Notes: generated by a model from the letters alone, not told the origin. A stretch of 34,397 nt of DNA from Methylotenera sp. (GCA_020622105.1 JAHRYP010000026.1:1-34397); one strand, 5' to 3'. Numbered from the stretch's first letter, positions 16,981 through 27,653 are shown. Program-made: numbers and translations.

Positions 16981-18426
16981 ATGTCTGCTCGATACGCATT
17001 AATTACATCTGCCATTGTTTCAATGTTTGCCACTGCTGCAATTGCAGCAGAATTGAATGAAATACGCAGCACGCTCAATGACCAGCAAAGTGTTGCCGTC
17101 ACTATTTACAATAACAATCTGGCTTTAGTTAAAGACCAGCGTAAAGTTAACCTGAATAGCGGCCTCAACAGTCTTGCATTGCGTGATGTTAGTGCGCAGA
17201 TAAGACCAGAAACCGCACTGCTACGCAGCTTAAGTCATGCAGGGAGTTTTACTACGCTGGAGCAGAACTTCGATTTTGATTTACTCACGCCAGAAAAGCT
17301 ACTTGAAAAATACGTGGGTAAAAATGTCACTGTTGCGCGAATTAACCCGGCTACAGGTGTAGAAACGACTGAACAAGCCACGGTATTATCAGCAAATAAC
17401 GGCGTTGTAATGCGTATCGGCAATCGTATTGAAACCGGGATACATGGGCGCATTATTTACGATGATGTTCCCAGCAACCTGCGTGATCGCCCTACTCTGG
17501 TAACCAAACTTAACAATAAAACAGCTTCTGCACAAACGGTAGAGCTCAGTTATTTAACTAGTGGTCTCGGCTGGAAGGCTGATTACGTGGCCGAGTTAAG
17601 CCCGAAAGAAGATAGCCTTGATTTATCAGGCTGGGTAACGCTGAGCAATACCAGCGGCACCAGCTATAACAACGCGAAATTGCAGCTGGTTGCAGGCGAT
17701 GTCAATATGGTCCGTGAAAACTATCCTAGACCCGCAGCCATGCATAAAACCCTTGCGATGACCGCCGAAGATAGTGCAGGCATGGCTGAAGAGTCGCTGC
17801 TTGAGTATCATCTATATTCACTTGATCGCCCTACCACCATTGCCGAGAACCAAACTAAACAAGTTGCGCTGCTGTCTGCGTCAAATATACCGGCGCGTAA
17901 GGAGCTGGTGCTGCGCGGCGCCGACTATTATTACAGCTCCAGTTTTGGTGATTTAGGCCAGAAAATGAAAGTCGGTGCCTTTATAGAATTCGACAATAAA
18001 GAAGCTGCGAAGCTTGGCATGCCTTTACCCCAAGGCATTATGCGGGTTTATAAAAAAGACAGTCTGGGCAACGCTCAATTTGTAGGTGAAGACAAGATCG
18101 ACCATACACCGAAAAATGAGACGGTACGTTTGAAGCTAGGCGATTCTTTTGATGTTACCGCTGACAAAAAGCAAACGGATTTTAAAGCATTACCCCGCCC
18201 GGCAAAAGGCAATAGCTTGTTTGAAAGTGCGTATGAAATCGTACTGAAAAACGCAAAAAAAGAACGTGTCACCGTGACAGTTCAGGAGCCTATCCCCGGC
18301 GACTGGAAAATACTTAATGAAAACCATGCTAGCCAAAAAGCCAACAGCAATACTGCTGTATGGAAAATAGAAATACCGGCCGAAGGCAAAACCATTTTAA
18401 ATTACCGCGTACAAGTAAAGTATTAA
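16981..18426 (+). CDS. Secreted DUF4139 domain-containing protein
   Basis: The protein is 481 aa. Residues 1 to about 23 are a Sec signal peptide (SAIVSMFATAAIA|AELN), so the protein is periplasmic or surface-exposed. The body is beta-rich and matches the DUF4139 pattern: an N-terminal VTIYNNNLALVKDQRKV segment, SYLTSGLGWKADYVAEL and LDLSGWVTLSNTSG in the middle, and a C-terminal immunoglobulin-like part with VTVQEPIPGDWKI and LNYRVQVKY. The related eukaryotic and bacterial proteins have no firm biochemical role, and none is proposed. An AAAGGA ribosome binding site precedes the ATG. The next gene starts 3 bp after its stop, so the two are co-transcribed. Confidence 0.85.
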   Translation: MSARYALITSAIVSMFATAAIAAELNEIRSTLNDQQSVAVTIYNNNLALVKDQRKVNLNSGLNSLALRDVSAQIRPETALLRSLSHAGSFTTLEQNFDFDLLTPEKLLEKYVGKNVTVARINPATGVETTEQATVLSANNGVVMRIGNRIETGIHGRIIYDDVPSNLRDRPTLVTKLNNKTASAQTVELSYLTSGLGWKADYVAELSPKEDSLDLSGWVTLSNTSGTSYNNAKLQLVAGDVNMVRENYPRPAAMHKTLAMTAEDSAGMAEESLLEYHLYSLDRPTTIAENQTKQVALLSASNIPARKELVLRGADYYYSSSFGDLGQKMKVGAFIEFDNKEAAKLGMPLPQGIMRVYKKDSLGNAQFVGEDKIDHTPKNETVRLKLGDSFDVTADKKQTDFKALPRPAKGNSLFESAYEIVLKNAKKERVTVTVQEPIPGDWKILNENHASQKANSNTAVWKIEIPAEGKTILNYRVQVKY

Positions 18427-18429
18427 TCA

Positions 18430-19152
18430 ATGACAGCTTCTATAAAACCGGGCACACTGTATTTCATTCCTGTTACCTTGGGTGACGATAATCTTGCGCG
18501 AGCACTTCCGCCGGATGTCATTCGCATTGCACAGAATCTAGAAGTATTTGTCGTGGAAAATGAAAAGACCGCCCGGCATTTTTTAGGACTGATGAAAACC
18601 CATAAACCAGTTCGCGAACTTAGCTTGCTTACATTAAATGAGCATACCGAAGACAAGGCAATTCCGGCTTTACTAGCTCCCCTGCTGGCAGGCAAAGATG
18701 TAGGCTTAATGAGCGAAGCCGGCTGCCCCGGCATTGCTGACCCCGGCGCAAAGTTAGCCGCACTAGCGCATCAGAAAGGCATACGCGTTACACCTCTGGT
18801 TGGCCCCAGCTCCATTTTATTAAGCCTGATGGCTTCCGGCTTTAATGGGCAGCGCTTTACGTTTTTGGGTTACTTGCCTGCTGACAAGGCAGCGAGCGTA
18901 CAGCGTTTGAAAGAAATCGAAAAAGTCTCGCAAAAATTTAATGAAACACAGATTTTTATTGAAACACCTTATCGCAACCAGCATTTACTTGCTGACATTC
19001 TGGCGCATGCACATCCTGAAACCAAGCTTTGCGTCGCATGTAATATCAGCTTGGAGGATGAATTAATCATAAGCCGCAGCATTAAGGCTTGGGGAAAACA
19101 GCCCTTACCTGACCTGCATAAGAAACCAACCGTATTTTTGTTACTGGCTTAG
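18430..19152 (+). CDS. RsmI-like SAM-dependent methyltransferase (tetrapyrrole methylase fold)
   Basis: The protein is 240 aa. It has the two-domain tetrapyrrole-methylase fold: [13 protein letters not shown] at the N-terminus, [19 protein letters not shown] around residues 96-115, [30 protein letters not shown], and [11 protein letters not shown]. RsmI makes 2'-O-methyl C1402 in 16S rRNA, but RsmI is normally longer with a C-terminal extension missing here and has GTPLISDPG in place of GCPGIADPG. This looks like the shorter RsmI paralogue common in beta- and gammaproteobacteria, substrate uncertain. Its TAG stop shares bases with the rnhB stop on the other strand, so the two genes converge with no terminator between. 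Confidence 0.85.
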   Translation: MTASIKPGTLYFIPVTLGDDNLARALPPDVIRIAQNLEVFVVENEKTARHFLGLMKTHKPVRELSLLTLNEHTEDKAIPALLAPLLAGKDVGLMSEAGCPGIADPGAKLAALAHQKGIRVTPLVGPSSILLSLMASGFNGQRFTFLGYLPADKAASVQRLKEIEKVSQKFNETQIFIETPYRNQHLLADILAHAHPETKLCVACNISLEDELIISRSIKAWGKQPLPDLHKKPTVFLLLA

Positions 19153-19715
19153 GTATTACTAAGTAAGACTCTTACCGGCGCGTAACTGCGTCTGTGCACA
19201 TCAGATACGCCATGCATACTTAACATTTCGAGGTGATAAGGGGTTGGGTAGCCTTTGTGTTTTGCAAAGCCGTATTGCGGATACTGGATATCAAGTGCGT
19301 AAAGCTCTGCGTCACGCGCTGTTTTTGCAAGGATAGATGCAGCAGAGATTTCCTGCACCTTGCTGTCACCTTTGACAATTGCCTCACATGGCAAGGAAAT
19401 TTTTGGGCATTTATTACCGTCAACCTGCACCAGATCAGGTAGCACCTGCAACATCTCAATAGCGCGTTTCATTGCCAGCAAGCTTGCTTGCAGAATATTG
19501 ATGTCGTCAATTTCTTCTGCGCTACAGCTGGCAATTGCCCAGGCAAGCGCTTTACCTTTAATTTCACCAGCTAAATAATCACGCTTCTATACAGAAAGTT
19601 ATTTGGAGTCAGCAAGACCGATGATCGGTTGATTGGGATCTAGAATGACTGCTGCTGCATAGACACTACCGGCTAATGGGCCACGACCAGCTTCGTCTAC
19701 TCCGCAGATCAGCAT
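19149..19715 (-). pseudogene. rnhB: Ribonuclease HII, interrupted by two in-frame stop codons
   Basis: The frame from ATG 19715 to TAA 19149 would encode 188 aa of RNase HII, which cleaves RNA in RNA-DNA hybrids and removes misincorporated ribonucleotides. The DEAGRG active-site motif is at residues 7-12, and later motifs ([25 protein letters not shown]) are intact. Codon 39 is TAA (19601-19599) and codon 43 is TAG (19589-19587). In the family this stretch reads DSKKLSEKK; here it reads DSK-stop-LSV-stop-K. Each departure is explained by a single A-to-T change, and the frame is otherwise continuous. A restart at Met 19481 would lack the catalytic DE pair. It follows lpxB by 8 bp, the standard location. 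Sequence error is possible. Confidence 0.85.
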
Positions 19716-19723
19716 AAGTGCCC

Positions 19724-20857
19724 TTATTTTAAATATGCCAACACAGCGGCAGCCGCTTTTTCAGCAGTATTTTGACGTAGGCTATGATGAATCTGGGTAA
19801 ACTCTTTCTCAATTTCGAGCAAATTGTCTTTATCGGTTACCAGTTTCAAGGCGGCATCTGCTAGCTTCTCCGGCGTTGCATCATCCTGCAACAACTCAGG
19901 CACCACAAACTTGCCTGCCAGCACATTGGGCAAGCCAACATAAGGCTGCAAACGCATACGCTTTAGTAGCTGCCAGCTCAGATTTGGCATACGATAAGTG
20001 ATAACCATAGGTTTTTTAAGTAGCGCAGCTTCCAGAGTCGCAGTACCTGAAGCAACAATCACAACATCCGCAGCTTCCATCGCCTCATGCGCATGCCCGA
20101 ACAATAGCTCTATCGGCAGTCTTTCCGGCTCATTAAAAATTACCAACTCAAAAATCTGGCGTGTTTCGCGCGTAATTAAGGGCACTAAAAATCTAGCATC
20201 GGGTCGTTCTGCATAAATACGCTTTGCAGTCTGTACAAACAGATCTGCGTGCTGCTGCACTTCACTCTGGCGACTGCCTGGCAACATTGCAACTACCAGT
20301 GCTGACGGGTCTAGTTTTAGCGTCTCGCGCGCTCCGGCAACATCCGGTACCAGCGGTAACATATCAGCCAGAGGATGGCCGACGTAACTGACGGGGATAC
20401 CTTCATGCTGATAAAGTGCTGGCTCAAACGGAAATAACGCAAGTATTTCTGTAACCGAATGCTTGATCTTCTTAATACGTTTTTTACGCCATGCCCAGAT
20501 AGATGGGCTGACATAATGAATGGCTTTAATGCCTTTATTTTTTAATTTCTTTTCCAGCCAAAAATTAAAATCAGGGGCATCTATACCGATAAATAAATCC
20601 AGTCGATTGTCGAGAAAATGATTCAGTAACTGACGCCTGAGTTTGAGTAGCCCCCATAGGTGTTTGATCACCTCAAGGTAGCCACGTACAGATAAGCGCT
20701 CGATAGGAAACAGCGACAGGGCGCCCTCGCTCATCATTTTTGGCCCGGCAATCCCTACAAATTGAATATCCGGACGCTGTTGTTTTAGCGCACGAATAAG
20801 ATGACTGCCAAGCAAATCGCCTGAAGCCTCCCCCGCTACAATACCTATTCTAGTCAT
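19724..20857 (-). CDS. lpxB: Lipid-A-disaccharide synthase
   Basis: The protein is 377 aa. It joins UDP-diacylglucosamine and lipid X to give the tetraacyldisaccharide of lipid A. The N-terminal [14 protein letters not shown] is the family signature, followed by [51 protein letters not shown] and [18 protein letters not shown]. It is a glycosyltransferase of family GT19 at the inner face of the inner membrane. It follows lpxA by 12 bp. Confidence 0.96.
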   Translation of the reverse strand: MTRIGIVAGEASGDLLGSHLIRALKQQRPDIQFVGIAGPKMMSEGALSLFPIERLSVRGYLEVIKHLWGLLKLRRQLLNHFLDNRLDLFIGIDAPDFNFWLEKKLKNKGIKAIHYVSPSIWAWRKKRIKKIKHSVTEILALFPFEPALYQHEGIPVSYVGHPLADMLPLVPDVAGARETLKLDPSALVVAMLPGSRQSEVQQHADLFVQTAKRIYAERPDARFLVPLITRETRQIFELVIFNEPERLPIELLFGHAHEAMEAADVVIVASGTATLEAALLKKPMVITYRMPNLSWQLLKRMRLQPYVGLPNVLAGKFVVPELLQDDATPEKLADAALKLVTDKDNLLEIEKEFTQIHHSLRQNTAEKAAAAVLAYLK

Positions 20858-20869
20858 AACTAAAGATTA

Positions 20870-21652
20870 CTAGCGAACAATGCCGCGTGTAGAAGTATTC
20901 AGAAAATCTGTCAGTAATGCGATTTCCGGTGTTTGTGACTGCATGGTCAACAGTTCAGCTTTTGCTTCATCCAAAGTTAAACTTTTGCGATACAAAGTTT
21001 TATAAGCACGTTTGATCTGCAGAATACTTTCTGCAGAAAAACCGCGTCGTTTCAAGCCTTCTGCATTAATACCATGTGGCTTGGCATCATAACCGGCAGC
21101 CGTAACGTATGGTGGAATGTCTTTAAATACGACTGACCCCACAGCGGTAATCACATGCGAACCGATCTTGCAGAACTGATGAATAAGTGTGAAACCACCT
21201 AAAATTGCGTAATCGTGAACGTCTACATGCCCAGCTAAAGATGAATTGTTTGCAAAGATGGTGTTATTACCGACCTGACAATCATGCGCGATGTGTACGT
21301 AAGCCATGATCCAGTTGTCATTACCAATTTTTGTTGTACCTTTATCTTGAACAGTGCCGCGATTAAACGTACAAAATTCCCGAATGGTATTGTTATCGCC
21401 AATTTCGAGCAAAGTGGGCTCATCTCGGTATTTCTTATCCTGAGGCACTTCACCTAGCGATGAGAATTGAAAAATCTGGTTGTTTTTACCAATGCTAGTA
21501 AAACCGTTGATAGATACATGGCTGGCAATGCGCGTGTCGGCATCAATTTTGACGTTAGGCCCGATAATTGAATAAGCACCGACCTCTACACTAGAATCCA
21601 ACTGTGCAGCTGGATCGATGATTGCGGTTGAATGGATTTTTGCAGTCTGCAT
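20870..21652 (-). CDS. lpxA: UDP-N-acetylglucosamine acyltransferase
   Basis: The protein is 260 aa. It performs the first lipid A step, moving a 3-hydroxyacyl chain from ACP to UDP-GlcNAc. Left-handed beta-helix hexapeptide repeats run from about residue 8 to 180, with the catalytic histidine in [13 protein letters not shown] and the acyl-chain region [17 protein letters not shown]. The helical C-terminus with RRGFSAESI follows. It lies 49 bp after fabZ, which competes for the same hydroxyacyl-ACP, and 12 bp before lpxB. Confidence 0.97.
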   Translation of the reverse strand: MQTAKIHSTAIIDPAAQLDSSVEVGAYSIIGPNVKIDADTRIASHVSINGFTSIGKNNQIFQFSSLGEVPQDKKYRDEPTLLEIGDNNTIREFCTFNRGTVQDKGTTKIGNDNWIMAYVHIAHDCQVGNNTIFANNSSLAGHVDVHDYAILGGFTLIHQFCKIGSHVITAVGSVVFKDIPPYVTAAGYDAKPHGINAEGLKRRGFSAESILQIKRAYKTLYRKSLTLDEAKAELLTMQSQTPEIALLTDFLNTSTRGIVR

Positions 21653-21701
21653 GATTGCTTCACTTGATTTTATTGATAATTGCCAGCTACTTGGCTACCT
21701 G

Positions 21702-22169
21702 CTATTTTTCAATCGCTTTTAATATGCACATCATTTGTGCTTCAGCGACAACAGTGCCATCAACAGTTGCAACGCCTGAATATTTCCATATACCCTTTAG
21801 AATTCGGTCAATTTTAACGTTCAGAATGATTTGATCACCAGGTGAAACAGGTTTTTTAAAGCGTGCGCTATCAATGCCAGCAAAGTAATAGACAGAATCA
21901 TCACTAGGCTTGGTATCCATCGTCTTAAATGACAATATGGCGGCTGCCTGTGCCATTGCCTCGACAATCAGCACGCCAGGCATTACCGGATGGTATGGGA
22001 AGTGACCTGGAAAATATGGCTCATTCACACTCACATTTTTGATAGCTACAATCTCTTTACCCAACTCTAAAGACACTACACGGTCAATCAGCACAAATGG
22101 ATAGCGATGTGGCAAATGTTCCAGAATTTCATGGATATCCATGCTGCTATTGTTTACTGTGTTTGTCAT
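21702..22169 (-). CDS. fabZ: 3-hydroxyacyl-[acyl-carrier-protein] dehydratase FabZ
   Basis: The protein is 155 aa, a hotdog-fold enzyme that dehydrates 3-hydroxyacyl-ACP in fatty-acid elongation. The signature [13 protein letters not shown] is followed by the active-site helix [19 protein letters not shown] with the catalytic His and Glu. The C-terminal [13 protein letters not shown] is typical. The start at 22169 gives a 9-residue extension before MDIHEIL, similar to the E. coli enzyme, so it is kept; the ATG at 22142 is the alternative. Its place between lpxD and lpxA is conserved. Confidence 0.96.
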   Translation of the reverse strand: MTNTVNNSSMDIHEILEHLPHRYPFVLIDRVVSLELGKEIVAIKNVSVNEPYFPGHFPYHPVMPGVLIVEAMAQAAAILSFKTMDTKPSDDSVYYFAGIDSARFKKPVSPGDQIILNVKIDRILKGIWKYSGVATVDGTVVAEAQMMCILKAIEK

Positions 22170-22227
22170 AATAATTTCAGCCTGCTTTTAAAAATGTAAT
22201 TTTATTAATTATTTTTACGAAAATTTG

Positions 22228-23280
22228 TTATTGAGATTTCAATTGTTGTTGAGATTTCAAAAGTGTAATCTCTTTTTCCAAAGATTTAATTTTATCTGCA
22301 AATTCATCTAAGTGACGGATCTTAGCAGCCGTATTCAGCCATGCACGATGTGTCTGAAATGGCATTATGGCGGTATAAGTGTCAGCCGTACTCAAAGAAC
22401 GCGTAATCATACTGCCTGGTGAAATTGTAACCTTATCGGCAATTTCCAGATGTCCCAACACCATTGCAGCGCCACCGATTCTGCAGTGCTTACCTATTCG
22501 CGCGCTACCCGCAATGCCAACACAACCTGCGATTACAGTATGTGCGCCAATGACGCAGTTGTTGCCGATTTGAATCAGGTTATCGAGCTTGACACCCTCC
22601 TCAATGATCGTGTCATCCAAGGCACCTCGATCTATTGTAGTGTTCGCACCCACATCTACGTAATCATGCAAAATTGCACGCCCTACCTGCGGAATTTTAA
22701 TCCATCGGCCATTTTCTTCAGCATAACCGAAGCCATCTGATCCTATGACAGCACCAGAAAATATGTGGCAGTTTTTACCAATTTCACAATGGTGCTTAAT
22801 CGTCACATTAGGTTCTAAACAAGTATCGTCTGCAATAGCCACATCGTTTTCTATGACGCAGTTACTCTTGATGACTACATGCTCACCTAAAACTACATTT
22901 TCGCCAATGATTACAAAATCGCCAATAGAGCATGTTGCCGGGACTTGTGCAGAAACAGCGACAACTGCTGTAGATGCAATACCAACCGTTGCAGCTGTTA
23001 CTGGATTTAGGAACGCTGACACCTTTGCAAAATAGGCGTAAGGGTTATCAGCAATAATCTTGGGCGCTGCAGTCAAATGGGCATGCGCTTGTCTTAATAT
23101 GAAAGCGCTTGCTTTACTGCTCGCAACAGCTTTTTCATATTTAGAATCACTAACAAAGCTGATGTCACCTGTACTGGCGTTTGCCAGAGACGATACTCGC
23201 CGAACTAATGTATTGCCATCTCCTACGACAAGTCCACCTAAGGCATTGACAATCTCATCTAGTGAGTATTGATGACTCAT
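22228..23280 (-). CDS. lpxD: UDP-3-O-acylglucosamine N-acyltransferase
   Basis: The protein is 350 aa. It adds the second hydroxyacyl chain in lipid A synthesis. An N-terminal uridine-binding domain (LDEIVNALGG, FVSDSKYEKAVASSKASAFI) precedes a left-handed beta-helix of hexapeptide repeats with GAVIGSDGFGYA and the catalytic-histidine region NLIQIGNNCVIGAHTVIAG. A C-terminal coiled-coil helix (LDEFADKIKSLEKEITLLK) probably packs in the trimer. It sits 37 bp after skp and 58 bp before fabZ. Confidence 0.97.
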   Translation of the reverse strand: MSHQYSLDEIVNALGGLVVGDGNTLVRRVSSLANASTGDISFVSDSKYEKAVASSKASAFILRQAHAHLTAAPKIIADNPYAYFAKVSAFLNPVTAATVGIASTAVVAVSAQVPATCSIGDFVIIGENVVLGEHVVIKSNCVIENDVAIADDTCLEPNVTIKHHCEIGKNCHIFSGAVIGSDGFGYAEENGRWIKIPQVGRAILHDYVDVGANTTIDRGALDDTIIEEGVKLDNLIQIGNNCVIGAHTVIAGCVGIAGSARIGKHCRIGGAAMVLGHLEIADKVTISPGSMITRSLSTADTYTAIMPFQTHRAWLNTAAKIRHLDEFADKIKSLEKEITLLKSQQQLKSQ

Positions 23281-23317
23281 GTATTTAAACGCACGTCTTT
23301 CTGAACTGGCTTTCTGA

Positions 23318-23821
23318 TTACTTCTTACCTAATATTTTCAATACTTTGTCAGTAATATCAATTTTTTTACTTGCGTAAGCTACACCACTGTAAACAACCA
23401 GATCATAACCTTCTGCTTCAGAAACAGACTGTACTGCTTTATTTACGCGGTCCTGCAGAGAGCCTAGCTCTTCATTTTTACGTAAGTTAATATCTTCTCT
23501 CAGCTCTCTCTGTTTACGCTGAAACTCAATTTTAATACTTTGCACATCACGCTCTTTATTGCGACGCTCAGCCTCTGAAATGGTTAAACCATCTTTGTCT
23601 AAAATCGCTTCCAGATCTTTAATCTGTTTAGCCATACGATCCAGCTCTTGAGAACGAGGACTGAACTCACGCTCGAGTTTTTTACCACTTTCAGCTGTTT
23701 GTGGTGCTTCCTGCAGTATTTTATCAACCTGCACATAGCCAACTTTGAGATCTGCAGCTTGTGCATTAAAGGCAAAAGTTACCAAACCTGCCATCACTAA
23801 ATTTTTAAAAATTTTACTCAA
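23318..23821 (-). CDS. skp: OmpH/Skp-family periplasmic chaperone
   Basis: The protein is 167 aa. The start codon is TTG at 23821, chosen because an AGGAG lies 8 nt upstream and the frame gives a proper signal peptide (residues 1-22, ending NAQA|ADLK). The next Met would truncate that peptide. The mature part opens with KVGYVQVDKILQEAP, then long charged helices (about residues 40-125) expected to form the jellyfish-like coiled-coil tentacles, then a C-terminal strand region (YDLVVYSGVAYASKKIDIT). Skp escorts unfolded outer-membrane proteins to BamA, encoded 96 bp upstream. Confidence 0.93.
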   Translation of the reverse strand: MSKIFKNLVMAGLVTFAFNAQAADLKVGYVQVDKILQEAPQTAESGKKLEREFSPRSQELDRMAKQIKDLEAILDKDGLTISEAERRNKERDVQSIKIEFQRKQRELREDINLRKNEELGSLQDRVNKAVQSVSEAEGYDLVVYSGVAYASKKIDITDKVLKILGKK

Positions 23822-23917
23822 TTAGTTTCTCCTAAAACCTTTACTTCTGCTTTAACATATTATTCCATAAGACATAGTAAGCCGCCTGCTCACATACTTC
23901 TGCAGAGTTTGTGTAAA

Positions 23918-26248
23918 TTAGAATTGCTGACCCATCTGGAATTGTATACTTTGTGTGTCATCACCAGACTCGCTATTCAATGCCTTGGCATAAACCACTT
24001 TTAATGGTCCAAATGGTGAAATCCAGCTTGCGCCTATACCAGCTGAGTATCTGAGATCTCCCAGGCTGTAGGATTCATTGATACCAAATACATTACCAGC
24101 ATCAACAAAAGCACTCATTTTAAATTGAGTCGAATTTTTCACACCAGGCACCGGGAAAAACAACTCTGCGTTACCAAGCAGGCGCTTAGTACCGCCTACT
24201 GAATATTGCCTGTTGGTCGAAGGATCAAAATCTTTAGGGCCTAGAGTACCATTCTGATACCCGCGCACCGAGCTTACACCACCCATGTAATAGTTTTTGA
24301 AGAATGGATACTGTTCATTGCCATAAGTATCGGCGTAACCTATCTCACCATTCAGCATAAAAGTATATCCGCTAAATATCTCTTTATACCAAGCTTGCTT
24401 ATAGTCGATCTTGTAATATTCCAAGTCTAAAACCGGCAATGAAACTTCACCTGTTAAGCGCTGTAGCACACCTTTAGTCGGGAAGAACACGCTATCTCTG
24501 GAGTCGTGCGTCCAACCGGCTGATAACACTACAGAGTCACTACTACAACCACCGCTGCCTTGACCACAATAGTCTCTATAGCGTTTAGGACTATCACTAT
24601 TTAAATCAATGGTAGTGAAGTCGGTAGCAATACCAAAGTTAATACCATCACGCTCATTTAACGGTATACCAAAGCGCAAGCCTGCACCATATGATGACGA
24701 TTGATAGGAACCAACATTATTAAGGCGACTTGTATCTACGTCACGACGATAGATATCGATACCTCTACTTACGCCGTCTGGCGTGAAATACGGATCGGTT
24801 AGAGACAGCGAGTAAACCGTGTTAAACCTACCGGTATTGACCTGTGCACTCACGCGGTTACCTGTACCCAAAAAGTTATTCTGGTTCACAGTTACGCCAA
24901 AAACAACGCCTTGACTGCTTGATAAGCCGGCACCGAACTGAACACTACCTGTAGACTTTTCGACCACACTGATATTTAAGTCAACCTGATCAGCAGTACC
25001 TGGAACCGCCGGAGTTTCCAAGTTAACGTCTGAGAAAAAGTCCGTACGTCTGATACGCTCTTTTGAACGGTTGATTTTACTTGAAGCATACCAGGCAGAT
25101 TCAAGTTGACGAACCTCACGTCGAATCACTTCATCACGTGTGCGTGTATTGCCAACAATATTGATACGGCGCACATACACACGCTTTCCTGGATCAACAA
25201 AGAAGGTAAATGCAGCTGTGTGCTGCTCTTTATTCAACTCAGGTACAGGATTAACATTGGCAAAGGCATAACCGTCATCACTCAATCTATCGCTGATCGC
25301 TTTACTTGTTTGCGTCACTTTTTCACGACTAAACGTATCGCCAGCCTGGACTTTCAGTAACGCGCGCAATTCATCCTCAGGCACCAGGGTCTCACCGGCT
25401 AATTTCACTTCGGAAATTGTATATTTTTGACCCTCGGTAATATTAACCGTGATATAAATGTCTTTTTTATCAGGTGTGATAGAGACCTGAGTCGAATCAA
25501 TATTAAACTCAAGATAACCTTGGTTCATATAAAAAGAGCGCAGCGTTTCTAAATCCGCATTGAGCTTTTGTTTTGAATACTGATCGTCCTTGTTCCACCA
25601 ACTCATCCAGTTAGGGGTAGTCAGTAAAAACTCAGCACGTAGATCCTCTGTACTATAAGCTTGGTTACCGACAATATTGATATTACGGATTTTAGATACT
25701 ACGCCTTCTTCAATATCAAAACGTACCGCAACGCGGTTACGTTCCAAAGGTGAAGCGATGGCTTTAACTGTTGCACCATATTTACCCTGAGATAAATACT
25801 GGCGCTTGATTTCTTGTTCTGCACGGTCTAATTGTGATTTGTCAAAAATCTGGCCTTCGGTGATACCGATCTGCTTTAGGCCTTCTTTCATTTTATCAGT
25901 CGGAAACGACTTATTGCCGCTAAAGTCAATTTGTGCAATTGCCGAGCGCTCTTGCACCGTAACAATCAGCACATCCCCCTCGGCTTCAATACGGACATCT
26001 TTAAAGAATCCAGTGCCGTAAAGAGATTTGATTGCCTGCGAGGCGAGGTCGTCATTCATAGTCTCACCGACTTTTACCGGTAAGTAACTAAAAACCGTAC
26101 CTGCTTCTGTACGCTGAATCCCCTCGACTCGAATATCTTTAACCACGAATGGTTCGAGTGCCGCTGCAGAGCTTGCGTACAAGCTCGACACCAGCAGGAG
26201 AATAGACTTGAGTTTAATGTTTTTGTGTTTCAAGTTTTGCATAGCCAT
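23918..26248 (-). CDS. bamA: Outer membrane protein assembly factor BamA
   Basis: The protein is 776 aa (774 if the second ATG at 26242 is used; the ribosome binding evidence does not decide). A signal peptide ends near SSAAA|LEPF. Five POTRA domains follow to roughly residue 430, starting [19 protein letters not shown], then a 16-strand Omp85 barrel. The conserved lid-loop motif VRGY is present in SSVRGYQNG, and the protein ends in Phe (QMGQQF), as outer-membrane barrels do. BamA is the essential core of the machine that inserts outer-membrane proteins. It lies 4 bp after rseP. Confidence 0.97.
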   Translation of the reverse strand: MAMQNLKHKNIKLKSILLLVSSLYASSAAALEPFVVKDIRVEGIQRTEAGTVFSYLPVKVGETMNDDLASQAIKSLYGTGFFKDVRIEAEGDVLIVTVQERSAIAQIDFSGNKSFPTDKMKEGLKQIGITEGQIFDKSQLDRAEQEIKRQYLSQGKYGATVKAIASPLERNRVAVRFDIEEGVVSKIRNINIVGNQAYSTEDLRAEFLLTTPNWMSWWNKDDQYSKQKLNADLETLRSFYMNQGYLEFNIDSTQVSITPDKKDIYITVNITEGQKYTISEVKLAGETLVPEDELRALLKVQAGDTFSREKVTQTSKAISDRLSDDGYAFANVNPVPELNKEQHTAAFTFFVDPGKRVYVRRINIVGNTRTRDEVIRREVRQLESAWYASSKINRSKERIRRTDFFSDVNLETPAVPGTADQVDLNISVVEKSTGSVQFGAGLSSSQGVVFGVTVNQNNFLGTGNRVSAQVNTGRFNTVYSLSLTDPYFTPDGVSRGIDIYRRDVDTSRLNNVGSYQSSSYGAGLRFGIPLNERDGINFGIATDFTTIDLNSDSPKRYRDYCGQGSGGCSSDSVVLSAGWTHDSRDSVFFPTKGVLQRLTGEVSLPVLDLEYYKIDYKQAWYKEIFSGYTFMLNGEIGYADTYGNEQYPFFKNYYMGGVSSVRGYQNGTLGPKDFDPSTNRQYSVGGTKRLLGNAELFFPVPGVKNSTQFKMSAFVDAGNVFGINESYSLGDLRYSAGIGASWISPFGPLKVVYAKALNSESGDDTQSIQFQMGQQF

Positions 26249-26252
26249 TCAA

Positions 26253-27620
26253 TTAGCCTGTTATCAATCTGTTCATATCATTATAAAGCGCTAAGACCAT
26301 CATCCAGCCCAAGATAAAAAATCCTACCCTTTGCCCGACATTTATTACCGCTTCTGATACAGGTTTGCCCGTAAAAAATTCAACCATATAATACATGAAA
26401 TGCCCGCCATCTAGTATCGGTATCGGTAATAGATTTAATACTCCGATACTAATACTTACCAGCGCTAAAAAACCGATGAAGACTTTCATCCCCATATTAG
26501 CACTTTGTCCTGCATAACTGGCAATAGTGACAGGGCCACTTATTCCTTTCCACGAAACATTGCCAATCAGCATATTGCCCAACATCTTTAAACTAAAAAT
26601 AGATGTTTCCCAGGTTTTTTCTACGCTTTTTACAAGCGCTTCGATGATGGTAAAGTGTTGAGTGACAAAATATTGATCTAATTGTGCTTGTTCAGCCTTG
26701 AATCCTGCACCTATGCGACCAACGGCTTCGCCATTCTCTTTTGCGGCCTCAGGTATGATAGACAAACGATATTCTTTGGAATCACGTTGAATCACCATCT
26801 CTAATTTTTCAGCCGGGTGCAGCCTGACTTCTTGCACCAGAGCCTCCCAATCACCGATCTCTTTGTCATTTATGGCTACAACCAGATCCCCAACCTCCAA
26901 TCCAGCTGAATCCGCTGGGCTGTTTTCTACAATCTGCCCAATACGCGCTGGTACTTTAGGCTGGTATACAGTCAAGCCCAGCTTTTGCAAAATATCGACA
27001 TCAGTGTTATCGTCATTAAGACCTGTTGTAGCAATTTGATATAAATGAATTTGCTGATTGTTATCGATTGCCTGAATCTCAACGCTGCCGTTTTTTAATG
27101 ATTCATTGAGCAAAATCCAGCGCACATCTTGCCAGGTTGCAACATCTTTGCCGTTAACTTTCTGAATCATTTCACCAGAACGGATCTGACTGGCAGCAGC
27201 CGGAGTATTTTCCAGCACATTACCAATAAAAGGCTTGATGCCAACAGTACCGGTCATGAACAGCGCCCAATACAAAATAACTGCTAGCAATAAATTTGCA
27301 AAGGGTCCGGCAAGCACAATAGCCATTCTCTTGATAACGCTCTGTTGGCTAAAGGCACGTGACATATCCTGCCCAGCTGTGTTTTCCGCACTGGAAAGTT
27401 GTTCTTCGCCCAGCATTTTTACATAGCCACCAAGTGGAATTGCGGCAATAATGAATTCGGTTTGATCACTGCCTATCTTTTTACTCCAGATAGGTTTACC
27501 AAAGCCAACCGAGAACTTCAGCACCTTGACCCCGCACCACCTTGCCACTTGAAAATGGCCATACTCATGGACTGTAACTAAAATACCTAATGTCAGAATA
27601 AATGCTAATAACGTTAACAT
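26253..27620 (-). CDS. rseP: Site-2 intramembrane zinc metalloprotease RseP
   Basis: From ATG 27620 the protein is 455 aa; a TTG at 27626 would add two residues. The zinc-binding HEYGH is at residues 18-22 in the first membrane helix, and the second metal motif is LDGGHFMYY near the C-terminus. Two PDZ domains lie between in the periplasm (GEMIQKVNGKDVATW and AGLEVGDLVVAINDKEI). RseP cleaves the anti-sigma-E factor RseA and remnant signal peptides. Its neighbours, bamA downstream and dxr/cdsA upstream, are the classical ones for betaproteobacteria. Confidence 0.96.
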   Translation of the reverse strand: MLTLLAFILTLGILVTVHEYGHFQVARWCGVKVLKFSVGFGKPIWSKKIGSDQTEFIIAAIPLGGYVKMLGEEQLSSAENTAGQDMSRAFSQQSVIKRMAIVLAGPFANLLLAVILYWALFMTGTVGIKPFIGNVLENTPAAASQIRSGEMIQKVNGKDVATWQDVRWILLNESLKNGSVEIQAIDNNQQIHLYQIATTGLNDDNTDVDILQKLGLTVYQPKVPARIGQIVENSPADSAGLEVGDLVVAINDKEIGDWEALVQEVRLHPAEKLEMVIQRDSKEYRLSIIPEAAKENGEAVGRIGAGFKAEQAQLDQYFVTQHFTIIEALVKSVEKTWETSIFSLKMLGNMLIGNVSWKGISGPVTIASYAGQSANMGMKVFIGFLALVSISIGVLNLLPIPILDGGHFMYYMVEFFTGKPVSEAVINVGQRVGFFILGWMMVLALYNDMNRLITG

Positions 27621-27653
27621 AATCAATAGTCACTACTAATTGAAATGAAAGTT

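Noticed and set aside
19560-19620. A frameshift as the cause of the rnhB break
   Set aside because: Family residues continue in the same frame on both sides of the stops, so substitutions and not insertions or deletions explain it.
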